A stretch of DNA of 64,000 nt from Paenibacillus taichungensis (GTDB lineage Bacteria > Bacillota > Bacilli > Paenibacillales > Paenibacillaceae), in NCBI RefSeq assembly GCF_003287275.1, contig NZ_QEVW01000006.1:310001-374000 (forward strand), written 5' to 3'. Each line of letters opens with the position of its first letter. Within the stretch, counting starts at the first letter, position 1. Positions 10,224 to 19,506 of the stretch are shown in pieces. The translations under genes and the position numbers were made by a program. The notes under the pieces were generated by a model. The model saw only the letters and a list, made by a program, of their open reading frames with translations, did no database searches and had not been told where the DNA came from.

Positions 10224-10308
10224 AGTTCGAAAAATTTCAAACTAACTGAGATGAAATGTACCACATTTTATGTCCCCAGAACAACCCTCAGTTCGAAAAA
10301 ATTCAAAC
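10224..10308. promoter_or_regulatory. Twin ArsR-type operator sites in a divergent promoter region
   Basis: AGTTCGAAAAATTTCAAAC (10224-10242) and AGTTCGAAAAAATTCAAAC (10290-10308) differ at one of 19 positions. Each is a near-palindrome, and they start 66 bases apart. One sits close to the start of the minus-strand SnoaL-like gene, the other close to the plus-strand ArsR gene. This is the expected layout for an autoregulated repressor acting on both promoters. Confidence 0.65.
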
Positions 10309-10345
10309 ATTGAAAGAGCTTGTCGAATATGCTACCGTCATAGAT

Positions 10346-10663
10346 ATGAAAACTCCAACGATACCTATGGCTTCGGAATTGAATCTGACCACGGTTTGCA
10401 ACGCACTCGGCGATCCGGTACGGATGAAAATTGCACACTGTCTGGCCAGCTCTGGCGAGAAAAACTGTTCCGCCTTCGAAGTCGACCATATTTCCAAATC
10501 AACGTTGTCTCATCACATCAAAATCTTGCGTGAAGCAGGCCTTATCCGGCCTCGCATTGAAGGTAAACAGCACTTCTATTCTCTGCGAAAGGAAGACTTG
10601 AACTCCCGTTTTCCCGGTCTTGTTGAACTGATTCTGAATACAACCGAGGAATATGTACATTAA
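10346..10663 (+). CDS. ArsR/SmtB-family transcriptional regulator
   Basis: About 105 aa with a winged-helix domain: ALGDPVRMKIAHCLA (start of the fold), SAFEVDHISKSTLSHHIKILREAGLIRPRIEGKQHFYSLR (recognition helix and wing). There is no obvious CXC metal site, so it is likely one of the non-metal ArsR members. It is divergent from the SnoaL-like gene across twin operators. The start is uncertain: no good ribosome site precedes the ATG at 10346, the frame is open back to 10256, and an upstream start would cover the second operator. Confidence 0.8.
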   Translation: MKTPTIPMASELNLTTVCNALGDPVRMKIAHCLASSGEKNCSAFEVDHISKSTLSHHIKILREAGLIRPRIEGKQHFYSLRKEDLNSRFPGLVELILNTTEEYVH

Positions 10664-10726
10664 GAAAAACCAGGCTTGAATCATGCGATACATCATCATA
10701 TGGATTGTATAAAGGAGGTTAATTTC

Positions 10727-11542
10727 TTGGATAAAAAAGCGGCAAAAATTCTACTGGGTACCTTCTGGGGAAGCGGCGGCTGGAAAACAACATCGGCTCC
10801 CTTCTCGGGGGATGAATTTGAATATGCCAAAAGCAGAGGTGTGATGTTCGACCCACTGACCATTACCCATGATGAGATCGTCGCACGTTTGCGTGAGATT
10901 CATCAGGATAACTCCATCAAGCGACGGGTAGTATCGGCATTTTTACACAGTTTATCTACCAAAAAAGTATATCTGCGCAGCGCGCTTTCCAGCTGGGATT
11001 TAACCTCGCAACTGCCTTTGCATACCTACGAGGAGCGCCGTGCGCTGCATGCCAACACCAGCTCGTGCGGGGATTGCAACTTCCTACGCCTTCAATCGGA
11101 CAAGGCGTACACGGACGTCGATCTGAATGTATTGAACTTTGAACGGGTGAAATGGGGTGGAGTCCGCCACAACAACCTTTTATACTGCCTGATGGATCTG
11201 GATCTACTGCTGGCTAGCAAGGAAGCCATCTATGAAGTGACTGACGCAGACATCGCTATACTTGTGAGCCTGCTTGAAGCAGCGCAAACCTGCGAGCCTC
11301 ATGAGAGTGCACGCGGGTTGGAGAAACGCTGGAAAGGCTTGTTTCCTTCGAGCAAACAGGAACGCGACGCCATCCTCGAAATCTGGGGTGCGGCCGGACT
11401 GCTTGTGCCGCAGGATACGCCACGAAAAAGCCGAGGCGGGTACAGCGACTTCCACTTTGCCGCAACGTGGCAGGGAGATGACGGTTATAGCGCAGATGCG
11501 GCGATTTCCCTCTTTGGCTCCTATCTGCCCCAGAAACTTTAA
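10727..11542 (+). CDS. Unknown protein, 271 aa
   Basis: I do not recognise the family. The reading frame is open and has a strong ribosome site (AAAGGAGG, 8 bases before a TTG at 10727), which I prefer to an upstream ATG at 10676 that lacks one. The start gives MDKKAAKILLGTFWGSGGWK. Features are a Cys pair in SSCGDCNFLR (middle of the protein), a Trp/Gly-rich C-terminal part, and GYSDFHFAATWQGDDGYSADAAI near the end. No signal peptide or membrane segment is seen, so it is probably cytoplasmic. It follows the ArsR gene by 63 bases, so the two could be co-transcribed. Confidence 0.7.
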   Translation: MDKKAAKILLGTFWGSGGWKTTSAPFSGDEFEYAKSRGVMFDPLTITHDEIVARLREIHQDNSIKRRVVSAFLHSLSTKKVYLRSALSSWDLTSQLPLHTYEERRALHANTSSCGDCNFLRLQSDKAYTDVDLNVLNFERVKWGGVRHNNLLYCLMDLDLLLASKEAIYEVTDADIAILVSLLEAAQTCEPHESARGLEKRWKGLFPSSKQERDAILEIWGAAGLLVPQDTPRKSRGGYSDFHFAATWQGDDGYSADAAISLFGSYLPQKL

Positions 11543-11663
11543 GCTAGAATGCTCTCCTTCAAGTTTGAATGAAGCTTAGGTTACAATAATGACATCGACA
11601 GATTTCCTGTTTAGCTCGTATAATAGGGGGAAATTGGTAGATAGGAGTGAATCAAGCGAATTT

Positions 11664-12623
11664 ATGGTATACATACTGGCTTTTATGCTGTCTTTTGCTG
11701 TCGTGGTTCTGCTTATTCCGCCGCTTGGTCGACTGGCACATCGGCTCGATTTTGTGGACAAGCCCCGAGAAGATGTGGAGCGCAAGCTGCACAGGCAGCC
11801 CATCCCGCTGACGGCAAGTTACGCGATATTTACTGGATTCTTCCTGACATACATTGCTCTTACGAAAGAAATTTCTTGGGAAACGGCGGCTCTGGTCGCT
11901 GGGGGAATGCTTCTATTAACGATTGGTACAGTCGATGACTGGTACAAAACGAAAGGCAAGGACTTCCCTGCCCTGCCTAAAATGATCATTCAAGTCTCGG
12001 CGGCAGTACTCGTATTTGCTTCCGGCATTGCGTTCACAGGATTTGTGAATCCCTTCAACTCCGAATACATCATGCTCCCGATCTGGCTGCAATTTATTCT
12101 GACGATCCTGTGGATCTTCGGTGTCACGACAGTCATTAACTTCACGGATGGCATGGACGGACTGGCAGGCGGTTTGTCTGCCATCTCAGCCATTACACTG
12201 TTTATCGTTGCAATGACCAAAGGGCAAACCGATTCTGCCCTTATGGCCATTACGCTGGTCGGTGTAACCCTTGGTTATCTGAAATATAACAAAGCTCCCG
12301 CCAAAGTGTTTATGGGAGATGCAGGAGCTACGTTTCTCGGCTTTATCCTGGCGGTAATCGCCCTGGACGGTGCTTTCAAACAAGCAACTATGCTGTCCAT
12401 CTTCATACCGATTCTGGCACTTGGTGTGCCAATCTTCGACAACATTTTTGTTGTCATCAAACGTTTCATTCAAGGTAAAGCCATCTATCAGGCAGATGCA
12501 AGTCAAGCTCACTATCGCTTGCTGCGTGCAGGTCTGAATCACAATCAGGTGGTTGGCGTCCTGTATCTTATCAGTACCTGCCTTTGCCTCTCGTCCATAA
12601 TTTTGATGCTGGTGGAGATGTAA
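11664..12623 (+). CDS. Undecaprenyl-phosphate N-acetylglucosamine-1-phosphate transferase-like (MraY/WecA/TagO family)
   Basis: About 319 aa with some ten membrane segments. Family motifs are visible: DFVDKPREDVERKLH (N-terminal cytoplasmic loop), GTVDDWY (catalytic DD), INFTDGMDGLAGGLS (NxxDGxDGL motif), VFMGDAGATFLGF and the C-terminal SQAHYRLLRAGLNHNQVVGVLY. These enzymes load a GlcNAc- or MurNAc-type phosphate onto undecaprenyl phosphate, starting wall teichoic acid or surface polysaccharide synthesis. It stands alone between unrelated genes. The ATG at 11664 fits the family N-terminus although its SD (AGGAG) is 14 bases away; TTG at 11634 is an alternative. A two-way terminator follows. 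Confidence 0.87.
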   Translation: MVYILAFMLSFAVVVLLIPPLGRLAHRLDFVDKPREDVERKLHRQPIPLTASYAIFTGFFLTYIALTKEISWETAALVAGGMLLLTIGTVDDWYKTKGKDFPALPKMIIQVSAAVLVFASGIAFTGFVNPFNSEYIMLPIWLQFILTILWIFGVTTVINFTDGMDGLAGGLSAISAITLFIVAMTKGQTDSALMAITLVGVTLGYLKYNKAPAKVFMGDAGATFLGFILAVIALDGAFKQATMLSIFIPILALGVPIFDNIFVVIKRFIQGKAIYQADASQAHYRLLRAGLNHNQVVGVLYLISTCLCLSSIILMLVEM

Positions 12624-12657
12624 AATTAGAAACAAACGTTTCAACAAAAGGTGTAAA

Positions 12658-12695
12658 AAAAGAGACGAGCCCACTGATCCTGTGGCCCGTCTCTT
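12658..12695. terminator. Intrinsic terminator between sugar-phosphate transferase and cydC
   Basis: AAAGAGACG and CGTCTCTTT flank GCCCAC/GTGGCC pairing, with A-rich sequence before and T-rich after. It can end the plus-strand transcript from 11664 and possibly the minus-strand cyd transcript. Confidence 0.75.
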
Positions 12696-12825
12696 TACTA
12701 TGTTGCTGATGAATTGGACTACCATTTAAGAGGGCACCAGCTACCATGTCGTGTACAAACCTCTGTCAACGCCCCTTACCTTACCCTACCCCATACCTGC
12801 CCCTGCCTGCACCTCATATTCAATT

Positions 12826-14784
12826 TTATCTGGAAGCTGCAGGCGGCAGCGGAACTGCAGGTTTCTGCCCATCTGCCCAACCCGGTCGATCAAGTTCAAC
12901 GAGACGGCGATAACGCTCTTCCCGGACCAGCAATTGGTCGTGAGAACCCTGCATGGTAATCTGTCCATTTTCCATAAAAATAAGTTCATCCATCCGTTCC
13001 GCTCCCATCAGGTGATGGGTGACCCAGATCATCGTTTTACCCTGCATGCTGTCCATAATCGTCCGCATGAGGGCTCGTTCCGTCACAGGATCAAGTCCTA
13101 CCGTTGGTTCATCGAAAATAACGACAGGTGTTTCGCGAAGAAGTACCCGTGCTAATGCAATCCGCTGTCTCTCTCCACCAGAGAAACGAAGTCCGGTCTC
13201 CAGCATCGGGGTGTGATAACCCTGCGGCAAAGATTCAATGAGATCGGATAAACCTACTTGCGCAGCCACTCGCTGGATTTCTTCATCTGTTGCATGCGGA
13301 CGGCCGATCCGCAGATTGTTGGCTACCGTTGTATCAAATAGATGTGGACTTTGGTTCAGCACCGCTATGACATCCGTTATATTTTCACCCATCGTTTGTA
13401 CCGGAAGGTCATTGATCAATATGTTCCCGGCGGAAGGGAGCAACGCTCCCTGAATGAGCTTCAAAAGGGTTGATTTCCCACCGCCACTGCGACCGAGAAT
13501 AGCCAAGCGTTTACCTTGAGGTAGATGAAGGGTTACCTCCTGCACCGCACAAGGAGCATCTGGCGTATAACGATAACTCACCTGTTTAATCTGAATATCG
13601 GCTCGCAGTCTGGGTGGAATGCGCAGACGGATACGTCGATCCGAAACTCTTTCCGTAAGCTCCAGGGGACCCATCAGTTGTCCATGCGGTCCAGCTACCG
13701 GTTTGCTGCTTGATACTCCAGAGGTCCAATCCTCTTTGGCTCCGGCTGCTGCATTCGCTTCTTCAGTTCCAGACTGTTCCGGTCTATGTTCTTCACCTTC
13801 CAAGTGCTGCAATCGCGTCAGCGATTCCCGATACTGCGGGATATGCTCCACGGCATCTCCTATGGGCAGCAGTGCTTCCGTGAGCGGAAACAACACAAGC
13901 ACAAATGCAGCAATCATGACCGCAGGCAGCTGTCCCGCAGAAGCCGCATTTCCCGCCCATAAGGTCACGGATACCACCATTAGTCCGATCACACATTGGG
14001 CAACCAGATCACGCCAGCGCGTCCATTGCCGCAAGCGGAGTCGTAAACGATCCGCCTGTACTTCTGCCTCTTCCTGCCCACGCACAAATTCTTCAGCTCG
14101 TCCACTCGCTATCCAATCCCCGAGGCCAAGCACACCATCGGTCAGACGAGTGTACAACTTGGCATTCTCCCGCTTCAGCCGCACCCGCAACTTCCACGTC
14201 ACACGGAGGGAAATGGCAGGCAGCACGGCAACCAGAAACAACATGTACAACCCCATCCACAGTGCAAAACCCAGATCAACGCTGCCAAAGGCCACAACAG
14301 CTCCACCGTACATCATGAGCGCCGTAACCGCCGGAAATACCGTACGCAGGTAAATATCCTGCAGTCGTTCTACGTCCTCTGCAAGAGCACCAAGTACGTC
14401 TCCTGTCTGCATGCGAGAGCGCAGGAACAATGCCTGCGGCTCCAAAATCCGGTATAGCTTCACACGCTGATCCGCAAGCACACGCAGAACGGCATCATGT
14501 CCGGCCAGTCGTTCGACATACCGGAATACGGCACGGAAAATTCCAAATGCACGAACACCCACGATAGGTACATATACCATCAAAATATTTTCAGGACGGA
14601 GCGCCGACTTGGAGATCAGAAACCCGGAGGTGAAGAGCAGCAGCACAGCACATAATGTAGCACATATCCCCAGCGCTATGACTGCCACGAGTCTCCAGCG
14701 GTACTGTGCCACGTACGGAGTGATCCAGCTATTCTTTTTGCTCCTGCTCAGGGCTGCTTCTGTCTGCTCATATCCGGCTTTCAT
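12826..14784 (-). CDS. cydC: Thiol reductant ABC exporter subunit CydC-like
   Basis: A 652-aa ABC half-transporter; with its partner it exports glutathione or cysteine-type reductants needed to assemble cytochrome bd. Six membrane segments fill about residues 25-320. The ATPase domain follows with LGRSGGGKSTLLKL (Walker A), FSGGERQRIALARVLL (signature) and PVVIFDEPTVGLDP (Walker B). Between them is a long polar linker of roughly 80 residues (around 335-415) rich in Glu, Ala and Ser, which is longer than usual. The gene starts 1 base after the stop of cydD, so the pair is translationally linked. In B. subtilis naming this position is called cydD. Confidence 0.92.
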   Translation of the reverse strand: MKAGYEQTEAALSRSKKNSWITPYVAQYRWRLVAVIALGICATLCAVLLLFTSGFLISKSALRPENILMVYVPIVGVRAFGIFRAVFRYVERLAGHDAVLRVLADQRVKLYRILEPQALFLRSRMQTGDVLGALAEDVERLQDIYLRTVFPAVTALMMYGGAVVAFGSVDLGFALWMGLYMLFLVAVLPAISLRVTWKLRVRLKRENAKLYTRLTDGVLGLGDWIASGRAEEFVRGQEEAEVQADRLRLRLRQWTRWRDLVAQCVIGLMVVSVTLWAGNAASAGQLPAVMIAAFVLVLFPLTEALLPIGDAVEHIPQYRESLTRLQHLEGEEHRPEQSGTEEANAAAGAKEDWTSGVSSSKPVAGPHGQLMGPLELTERVSDRRIRLRIPPRLRADIQIKQVSYRYTPDAPCAVQEVTLHLPQGKRLAILGRSGGGKSTLLKLIQGALLPSAGNILINDLPVQTMGENITDVIAVLNQSPHLFDTTVANNLRIGRPHATDEEIQRVAAQVGLSDLIESLPQGYHTPMLETGLRFSGGERQRIALARVLLRETPVVIFDEPTVGLDPVTERALMRTIMDSMQGKTMIWVTHHLMGAERMDELIFMENGQITMQGSHDQLLVREERYRRLVELDRPGWADGQKPAVPLPPAASR

Positions 14785-14785
14785 C

Positions 14786-16660
14786 TCACACCGCCTCCAT
14801 CTGGGCCTGAATCATCTGGTAATATACGCCTTGTCGGACCAACAATTCCTCATGTGTTCCTGTCTCTGCAACCGTGCCGCCATCCATTACGATAATGCGA
14901 TCCATATGCGGCATCCAATGCAGTCGATGTGTTGCCAGAAACACCAGCTTACCCTCAAACAGCGGCAACATCGTCTGTTTCAGTTCATACTCGGTCTCCA
15001 CATCCAGATGCGCAGTTGGCTCATCTAGCAGCAGGATCGGGCGCGCACTAAGCAGAGCTCTTGCCAAAGCCATACGCTGTTCCTGCCCGCCGCTGAGCTG
15101 CCTTCCCCCAGCCCCGATAAGCTCCTGCAACCCATTCGGCAAGGAGGAAGTAAGCTTATGCAGACCTGCTGCGTGAATGGCGTCAGTCACCTCCGTATCC
15201 GAAGCCTCAGGCATATAGAACCGAACATTATCCGCCAAGCTGCCACTGAAAATAGTTGGATGTTGCGGGATCGCCGCCGTTTGTTTTCTCCAATCTTCCA
15301 TCAGCTCTGGAGATAAGGGCTGGCCGTTATATAAGATCTGACCTGAAGTAAGTTGCTGGAAACCTGCCAGCACATCAATCAGGGTCGATTTTCCTGCTCC
15401 GCTCGCTCCGATAATCCCTACTTTGCCAAAACCGGAAACCTGAAACGTCACATCATTCAGTGAGCATGGCCCATCTTCCTGATGCCGTACCTGTACGTTA
15501 GTGAGTGCCAGTCTGCTTGTCGCCTCCCAAGAGGGTTTCAATGAGGAAGCATCCACGTCACTTCGGGCGTTCACCTCACGTAAGACCACCCGTATGGTAG
15601 ATGGATTCACACCGCTTTGGCCAGAAGAAGGCTCAGGCGAAGAGATTTCTCCATTCTTTTCTGACTCACCATGTAGAACAGCACTCGTGTACGCTTCCTT
15701 CTGCTTACGTTCAGCCAGTTTCCCTCGTTCAATCATCTGGCTGATTGCTTCCACCGCCTCTTTGCCGTCCAGTGTGGCATGGTAATCCGCACCTACCATT
15801 CGTACAGGCAGGAAGTATTCCGGCGCGAGTATAAGTACGGTCAGCGCTGGTCCAAGCAGCATATGTCCTTCCGTCAGACGCAGCCCCAAGCCGACCGCTA
15901 CCGAAGCCACCGACAACATGGTGAAGAAATCGAGTGCGAAGGAGGACAGAAAAGCCATACGCAGGGTAGACATCGTAGCCTTGCGATAACGCTGACTGAC
16001 CCGAATGATCGTTTCCCCATGTTTTCTGCTTTGTCCCAGTGTTTTGAGTGTTTCCAGCCCACGCAGCGTATCTACAAAATGATTAGCAAGCGCTTTGTAC
16101 GACTTGAACTGTCCATCGATCTTGCGTTGTGCAGCCAACCCCACCAAAATCATAAAAACAATCAGGATCGGCAGCGTCAGCGTCAAGATAACCCCGGACA
16201 TCATATCCAGCTTGAAGACATAGAACAGAATAACGATTGGCGTGAACCCCATCCCAAGCATGCGGGGAATAAACAATTCAAGATACGTCTTATACTGGGC
16301 TGTTCCTTGGCGTGCCAAGGTTACCAGGTGCCCTGTTCCTTCAGTTTTGGCAAAACGCGGTCCCAGCCGGAACCACTGCTCCACCATCTGTCTACGCAGA
16401 CTGTTTCCTGTCTTCTCCGCGTACCGCGAAGCGATGAGCTGCAACCAGAATGACAGGGAATAGCGGGCGGCAAAAGCGGCCAAGAACAACAGCAGCACCG
16501 GGTACTGCCCCGTTACAGGTGAACCTTGAAACAATGCCGTAATCGCCTGTGCCAGCCATTTCGCCTGCATGATAATCGTCATCGCCTGTAACAGTACCAG
16601 CGCTGAGGCCAGCGCCAGTACCGGCCGGATGCCCGGCAGCTTCAGCAGCCCCCGTCCCAT
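14786..16660 (-). CDS. cydD: Thiol reductant ABC exporter subunit CydD-like
   Basis: A 624-aa ABC half-transporter that pairs with CydC. Membrane domain over about residues 1-320 includes WFRLGPRFAKTEGTGHLVTLARQG. The ATPase domain shows GIIGASGAGKSTLIDVLAG (Walker A, about residue 415), QLSGGQEQRMALARALL and PILLLDEPTAHLDVETE. A Ser/Glu-rich linker of about 70 residues separates the two domains. It starts 1 base from the cydB stop, so cydA, cydB, cydD and cydC form one tightly packed operon. Family certain; the transported thiol is inferred from E. coli CydDC. Confidence 0.92.
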   Translation of the reverse strand: MGRGLLKLPGIRPVLALASALVLLQAMTIIMQAKWLAQAITALFQGSPVTGQYPVLLLFLAAFAARYSLSFWLQLIASRYAEKTGNSLRRQMVEQWFRLGPRFAKTEGTGHLVTLARQGTAQYKTYLELFIPRMLGMGFTPIVILFYVFKLDMMSGVILTLTLPILIVFMILVGLAAQRKIDGQFKSYKALANHFVDTLRGLETLKTLGQSRKHGETIIRVSQRYRKATMSTLRMAFLSSFALDFFTMLSVASVAVGLGLRLTEGHMLLGPALTVLILAPEYFLPVRMVGADYHATLDGKEAVEAISQMIERGKLAERKQKEAYTSAVLHGESEKNGEISSPEPSSGQSGVNPSTIRVVLREVNARSDVDASSLKPSWEATSRLALTNVQVRHQEDGPCSLNDVTFQVSGFGKVGIIGASGAGKSTLIDVLAGFQQLTSGQILYNGQPLSPELMEDWRKQTAAIPQHPTIFSGSLADNVRFYMPEASDTEVTDAIHAAGLHKLTSSLPNGLQELIGAGGRQLSGGQEQRMALARALLSARPILLLDEPTAHLDVETEYELKQTMLPLFEGKLVFLATHRLHWMPHMDRIIVMDGGTVAETGTHEELLVRQGVYYQMIQAQMEAV

Positions 16661-16661
16661 A

Positions 16662-17675
16662 TCAGTACTCCAAGTGATGCTGATCGTTCAGACGTTTGCG
16701 GAAAATGTAATAACTCCAGATCTGATAGCCGAGTACAAACGGAAGCAGCGTACAAGCCACAATCGTCATCACTTTCAGCGAATATGCACCGGATGAAGCA
16801 TTATAGACTGTCAGATCAAACGCCGAACCCATAGAACTCACCATGACCCTAGGAAACAGACCGATAAACACGGAGGCAAACGCGATAGCAATGACGGCGC
16901 CCGTCATACCGAAGGCCCAGGCTTCACGTTTCTGACGTACGAAGTAAGCCGCCAAGCCCAATGAAGCAGCGCCCAGGATTACCATAATCCAGAGTGCCCA
17001 GCCGCGTACGGCAAATACATCGGTCATGAAGTATGTCATCACGGCGTAGACCGCGAGAATTGCGGCCAGCGGCAGCATCAGCCTTTTAGCCATATTCAGG
17101 GCACGTTCTCTAAGATCTCCGACGGTCCGCAGTGAAGCAAACAGTAAACCATGCACCAGACACAACAATGTCACGCTCAACCCACCGACCACCGTATACG
17201 GATTAACGATGTCCAGGAAGCCTGGACGAAGCTGCATCTGTGCATCAATAGGCAGGCCTTTCATCAACGTAGCGAAGACAACCCCGAACAGGAATGGCAG
17301 TAACGCACTGGAGACTACGATGATGATGTCCCATGTTTTGCGCCAGCGTTCATGTCTCATTTTGCTGCGGAATTCAAAGGCAACTCCGCGTCCGATCAAG
17401 GCCAGCAGTACCACGACCAGCGGCAGATAAAAACCGCTAAACAGCGTAGCATACCAGTGCGGGAAGGCTGCAAACATTGCACCCCCCGCCGTAATCAGCC
17501 AGACTTCATTGCCATCCCAGAACGGACCGATCGAGTTGATCAGGGTACGACGTTCACGATCCGTTTTGCCAATCATTGCAGTGGACATGCCCACACCAAA
17601 ATCAAAACCTTCCAGAAAGAAAAAACCTACAAACAAGACAGCAATCAGCAAAAACCACAACTCACTTAGTGACAA
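16662..17675 (-). CDS. cydB: Cytochrome bd ubiquinol oxidase subunit II
   Basis: About 337 aa, the second core subunit of the bd-type terminal oxidase that reduces oxygen to water with quinol and has high oxygen affinity. The N-terminus SLSELWFLLIAVLFVGFFFLEGFDFGVGM is the family signature, followed by WDGNEVWLITAGGAMFAAFP. Roughly eight to nine membrane segments are present. I start it at the TTG at 17675, giving a length like B. subtilis CydB; an ATG at 17690 is the alternative. Either overlaps the cydA stop (17662), so translation is coupled. Confidence 0.93.
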   Translation of the reverse strand: MSLSELWFLLIAVLFVGFFFLEGFDFGVGMSTAMIGKTDRERRTLINSIGPFWDGNEVWLITAGGAMFAAFPHWYATLFSGFYLPLVVVLLALIGRGVAFEFRSKMRHERWRKTWDIIIVVSSALLPFLFGVVFATLMKGLPIDAQMQLRPGFLDIVNPYTVVGGLSVTLLCLVHGLLFASLRTVGDLRERALNMAKRLMLPLAAILAVYAVMTYFMTDVFAVRGWALWIMVILGAASLGLAAYFVRQKREAWAFGMTGAVIAIAFASVFIGLFPRVMVSSMGSAFDLTVYNASSGAYSLKVMTIVACTLLPFVLGYQIWSYYIFRKRLNDQHHLEY

Positions 17676-19077
17676 CAGAATAACCCCCATCCACGCCGAA
17701 CGGATCGGCCGATTCATCATGCTCCTCCGGCTTCTCGACTGCATATGGTCCTGCCTTGATTTCACGAACGAACAGATAGACCATCACAATGCCGAGAACC
17801 GTATACGCTGCTGTAAAAGCAATGGTGGAGAATAAAATCTGTCCTGCGCTTACGTTCGGGGATACCCCGGCTGCGGTCGTCATGTAGCCGAATACCGTCC
17901 ACGGCTGCCTTCCCACCTCAGTCATAATCCAGCCCGACGTATTGGCGATAAACGGCAGGGAGATGGCGAACACCATCAGACGCATAAACCACTTGCCTGC
18001 TCCCTCCAGCTTGCGGCGCATCGCCAGGAATGTACCGTACAGAGCCAGCAAAATCATCAATCCACCCGCAGCAATCATAATGCGGAAGCTCCAGAACGTT
18101 GTCCGTACCGGTGGAATATAGTCCCCTGGTCCATACGTTTGCTCATACTCCGCTTGCAGCTCCTTCATACCTTTGACACTGCCGGAGAACTTGCTGTAGG
18201 ACAGATAACTGAGCAATCCAGGGATTTTGATCTCGCCGGAATTCTCCTGTTTGTCCGGATCGATAAAGGCTACCACCGTCCATGGGGCAGGGTCTTCCGT
18301 CGTCGTCCATGTTCCTTCACTTGCTGCCATTTTCATTGGCTGCGTCTCCACCAGATATTGCGCCTGGAAGTGACCCGAGAAGGCAACCCCCAGCGAGGAA
18401 ACCAGACCAATAATGATGGCAATGTTGAACGACTTGCGGAAAATCTCCACATCCTGCTTCTTCATCAACTTGTAGGCACTAATCCCGGTTACGACGAATG
18501 CACCTGTCATCAGGGCACCGAAGATCGTGTGCGGGAACTCCACCAGTAGTTGACCATTCGTAATCAGTGCAAAGAAATCATTCATCTCTGCGCGGCCATT
18601 ATTAATCTCGAAGCCAACCGGATGCTGCATGAATGAATTGGCTGCCAGAATCCAGAGCGCGGACAGGAATGTGCCGACAAATACCAGCCAGATACACGCC
18701 AAGTGCACCTTTTTGGACAAACGATCCCATCCGAAAATCCAGAGTCCAATAAAGGTAGACTCCATAAAAAACGCCAATAAGGCTTCCACAGCCAATGGCG
18801 CACCAAATACATCCCCGACAAAACGGGAGTACTCCGACCAGTTCATGCCGAACTGGAATTCTTGCAGAATGCCTGTGACTACACCGACGGCGAAGTTAAT
18901 CAGGAACAGTTTTCCCCAGAATTTGGCCATCGTTTTGTAAACTTCCTTACCCTTCACTACGTACAACGTCTCCATAATCGCTACCAGCAGCACAAGACCG
19001 ATGGACAGCGGCACAAAAAAGAAATGGAAAATCGTTGTGAGCGCATATTGGATACGCGATAACATGATCGGATCCAT
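17662..19077 (-). CDS. cydA: Cytochrome bd ubiquinol oxidase subunit I
   Basis: A 471-aa haem-bearing subunit. His18 in IFHFFFVPLSIG matches the haem b595 ligand; FPHTIFGALMTGAF contains the second conserved His region, and GWIMTEVGRQPWTV the quinol-oxidase signature. The periplasmic Q-loop is short, as in the Bacillus type. The ATG at 19077 has AAGGGG upstream. It is the first gene of cydABDC, with two Rex-like operators about 125-180 bases upstream, so expression should rise when oxygen falls and NADH accumulates. Confidence 0.95.
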   Translation of the reverse strand: MDPIMLSRIQYALTTIFHFFFVPLSIGLVLLVAIMETLYVVKGKEVYKTMAKFWGKLFLINFAVGVVTGILQEFQFGMNWSEYSRFVGDVFGAPLAVEALLAFFMESTFIGLWIFGWDRLSKKVHLACIWLVFVGTFLSALWILAANSFMQHPVGFEINNGRAEMNDFFALITNGQLLVEFPHTIFGALMTGAFVVTGISAYKLMKKQDVEIFRKSFNIAIIIGLVSSLGVAFSGHFQAQYLVETQPMKMAASEGTWTTTEDPAPWTVVAFIDPDKQENSGEIKIPGLLSYLSYSKFSGSVKGMKELQAEYEQTYGPGDYIPPVRTTFWSFRIMIAAGGLMILLALYGTFLAMRRKLEGAGKWFMRLMVFAISLPFIANTSGWIMTEVGRQPWTVFGYMTTAAGVSPNVSAGQILFSTIAFTAAYTVLGIVMVYLFVREIKAGPYAVEKPEEHDESADPFGVDGGYSVVTK

Positions 19078-19200
19078 ACCGTTACCCCTTCTTTCTGTTC
19101 ATATCACAGTTTTCGTATTTGGCATTGAAGCCCCTTCTTCCGTTTCTGTCAGCCAAACACGTATTGATGAACGTATTGTGCCAGATAGACTATTTTATAC

Positions 19201-19258
19201 ATGTGACAATTATCACAAACCCTGCCATGACAGCAAAAAAAAGTGACGATGGTCACAC
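19201..19258 (-). promoter_or_regulatory. Two Rex-like operators upstream of cydA
   Basis: ATGTGACAATTATCACAA (19201-19218) and AAGTGACGATGGTCACAC (19241-19258) both have the core GTGA-N6-TCAC of the Rex operator (consensus TTGTGA-N6-TCACAA). Their starts are 40 bases apart, close to four helical turns. On the minus strand the first overlaps GATAAT, placed 16 bases after TTGCTG, a plausible promoter. In B. subtilis Rex represses cydABCD when NAD+ is high. The rest of the 19078-19506 gap holds three 9-base ATCATT repeats (19393-19418) and the start region of the next operon. Confidence 0.75.
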
Positions 19259-19506
19259 AATAGAAAAAATTAAACCTAATCTTTGGGCTTGCCAGCTTCG
19301 TCTATTCACGGAAGATGCTCATGTTTGGGACGGAACGCCCATATGTTAGTGTCAGGCATAAAATACGCTGGGCAAAAAGGGCTTTACATATTGAATCATT
19401 GGAATCATTGATATCATTCAAAGCCGCACCAATCCGATTTTTATCAGGTGGTGCTGCTTCAATCCATGAACGGACAAAAATGCAAATCAAGTGAGGTGAT
19501 TTGTCG

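Noticed and set aside
19357-19365. CATAAAATA resembling a sigma-K -10 element before the glycosylation operon
   Set aside because: The nearest AC dinucleotide (19335-19336) is 20 bases away, outside the usual 16-17 spacing; too weak to call.
19302-19490. 62-codon minus-strand frame upstream of the glycosylation operon
   Set aside because: No ribosome site, no similarity recognised, and it lies in a promoter region.
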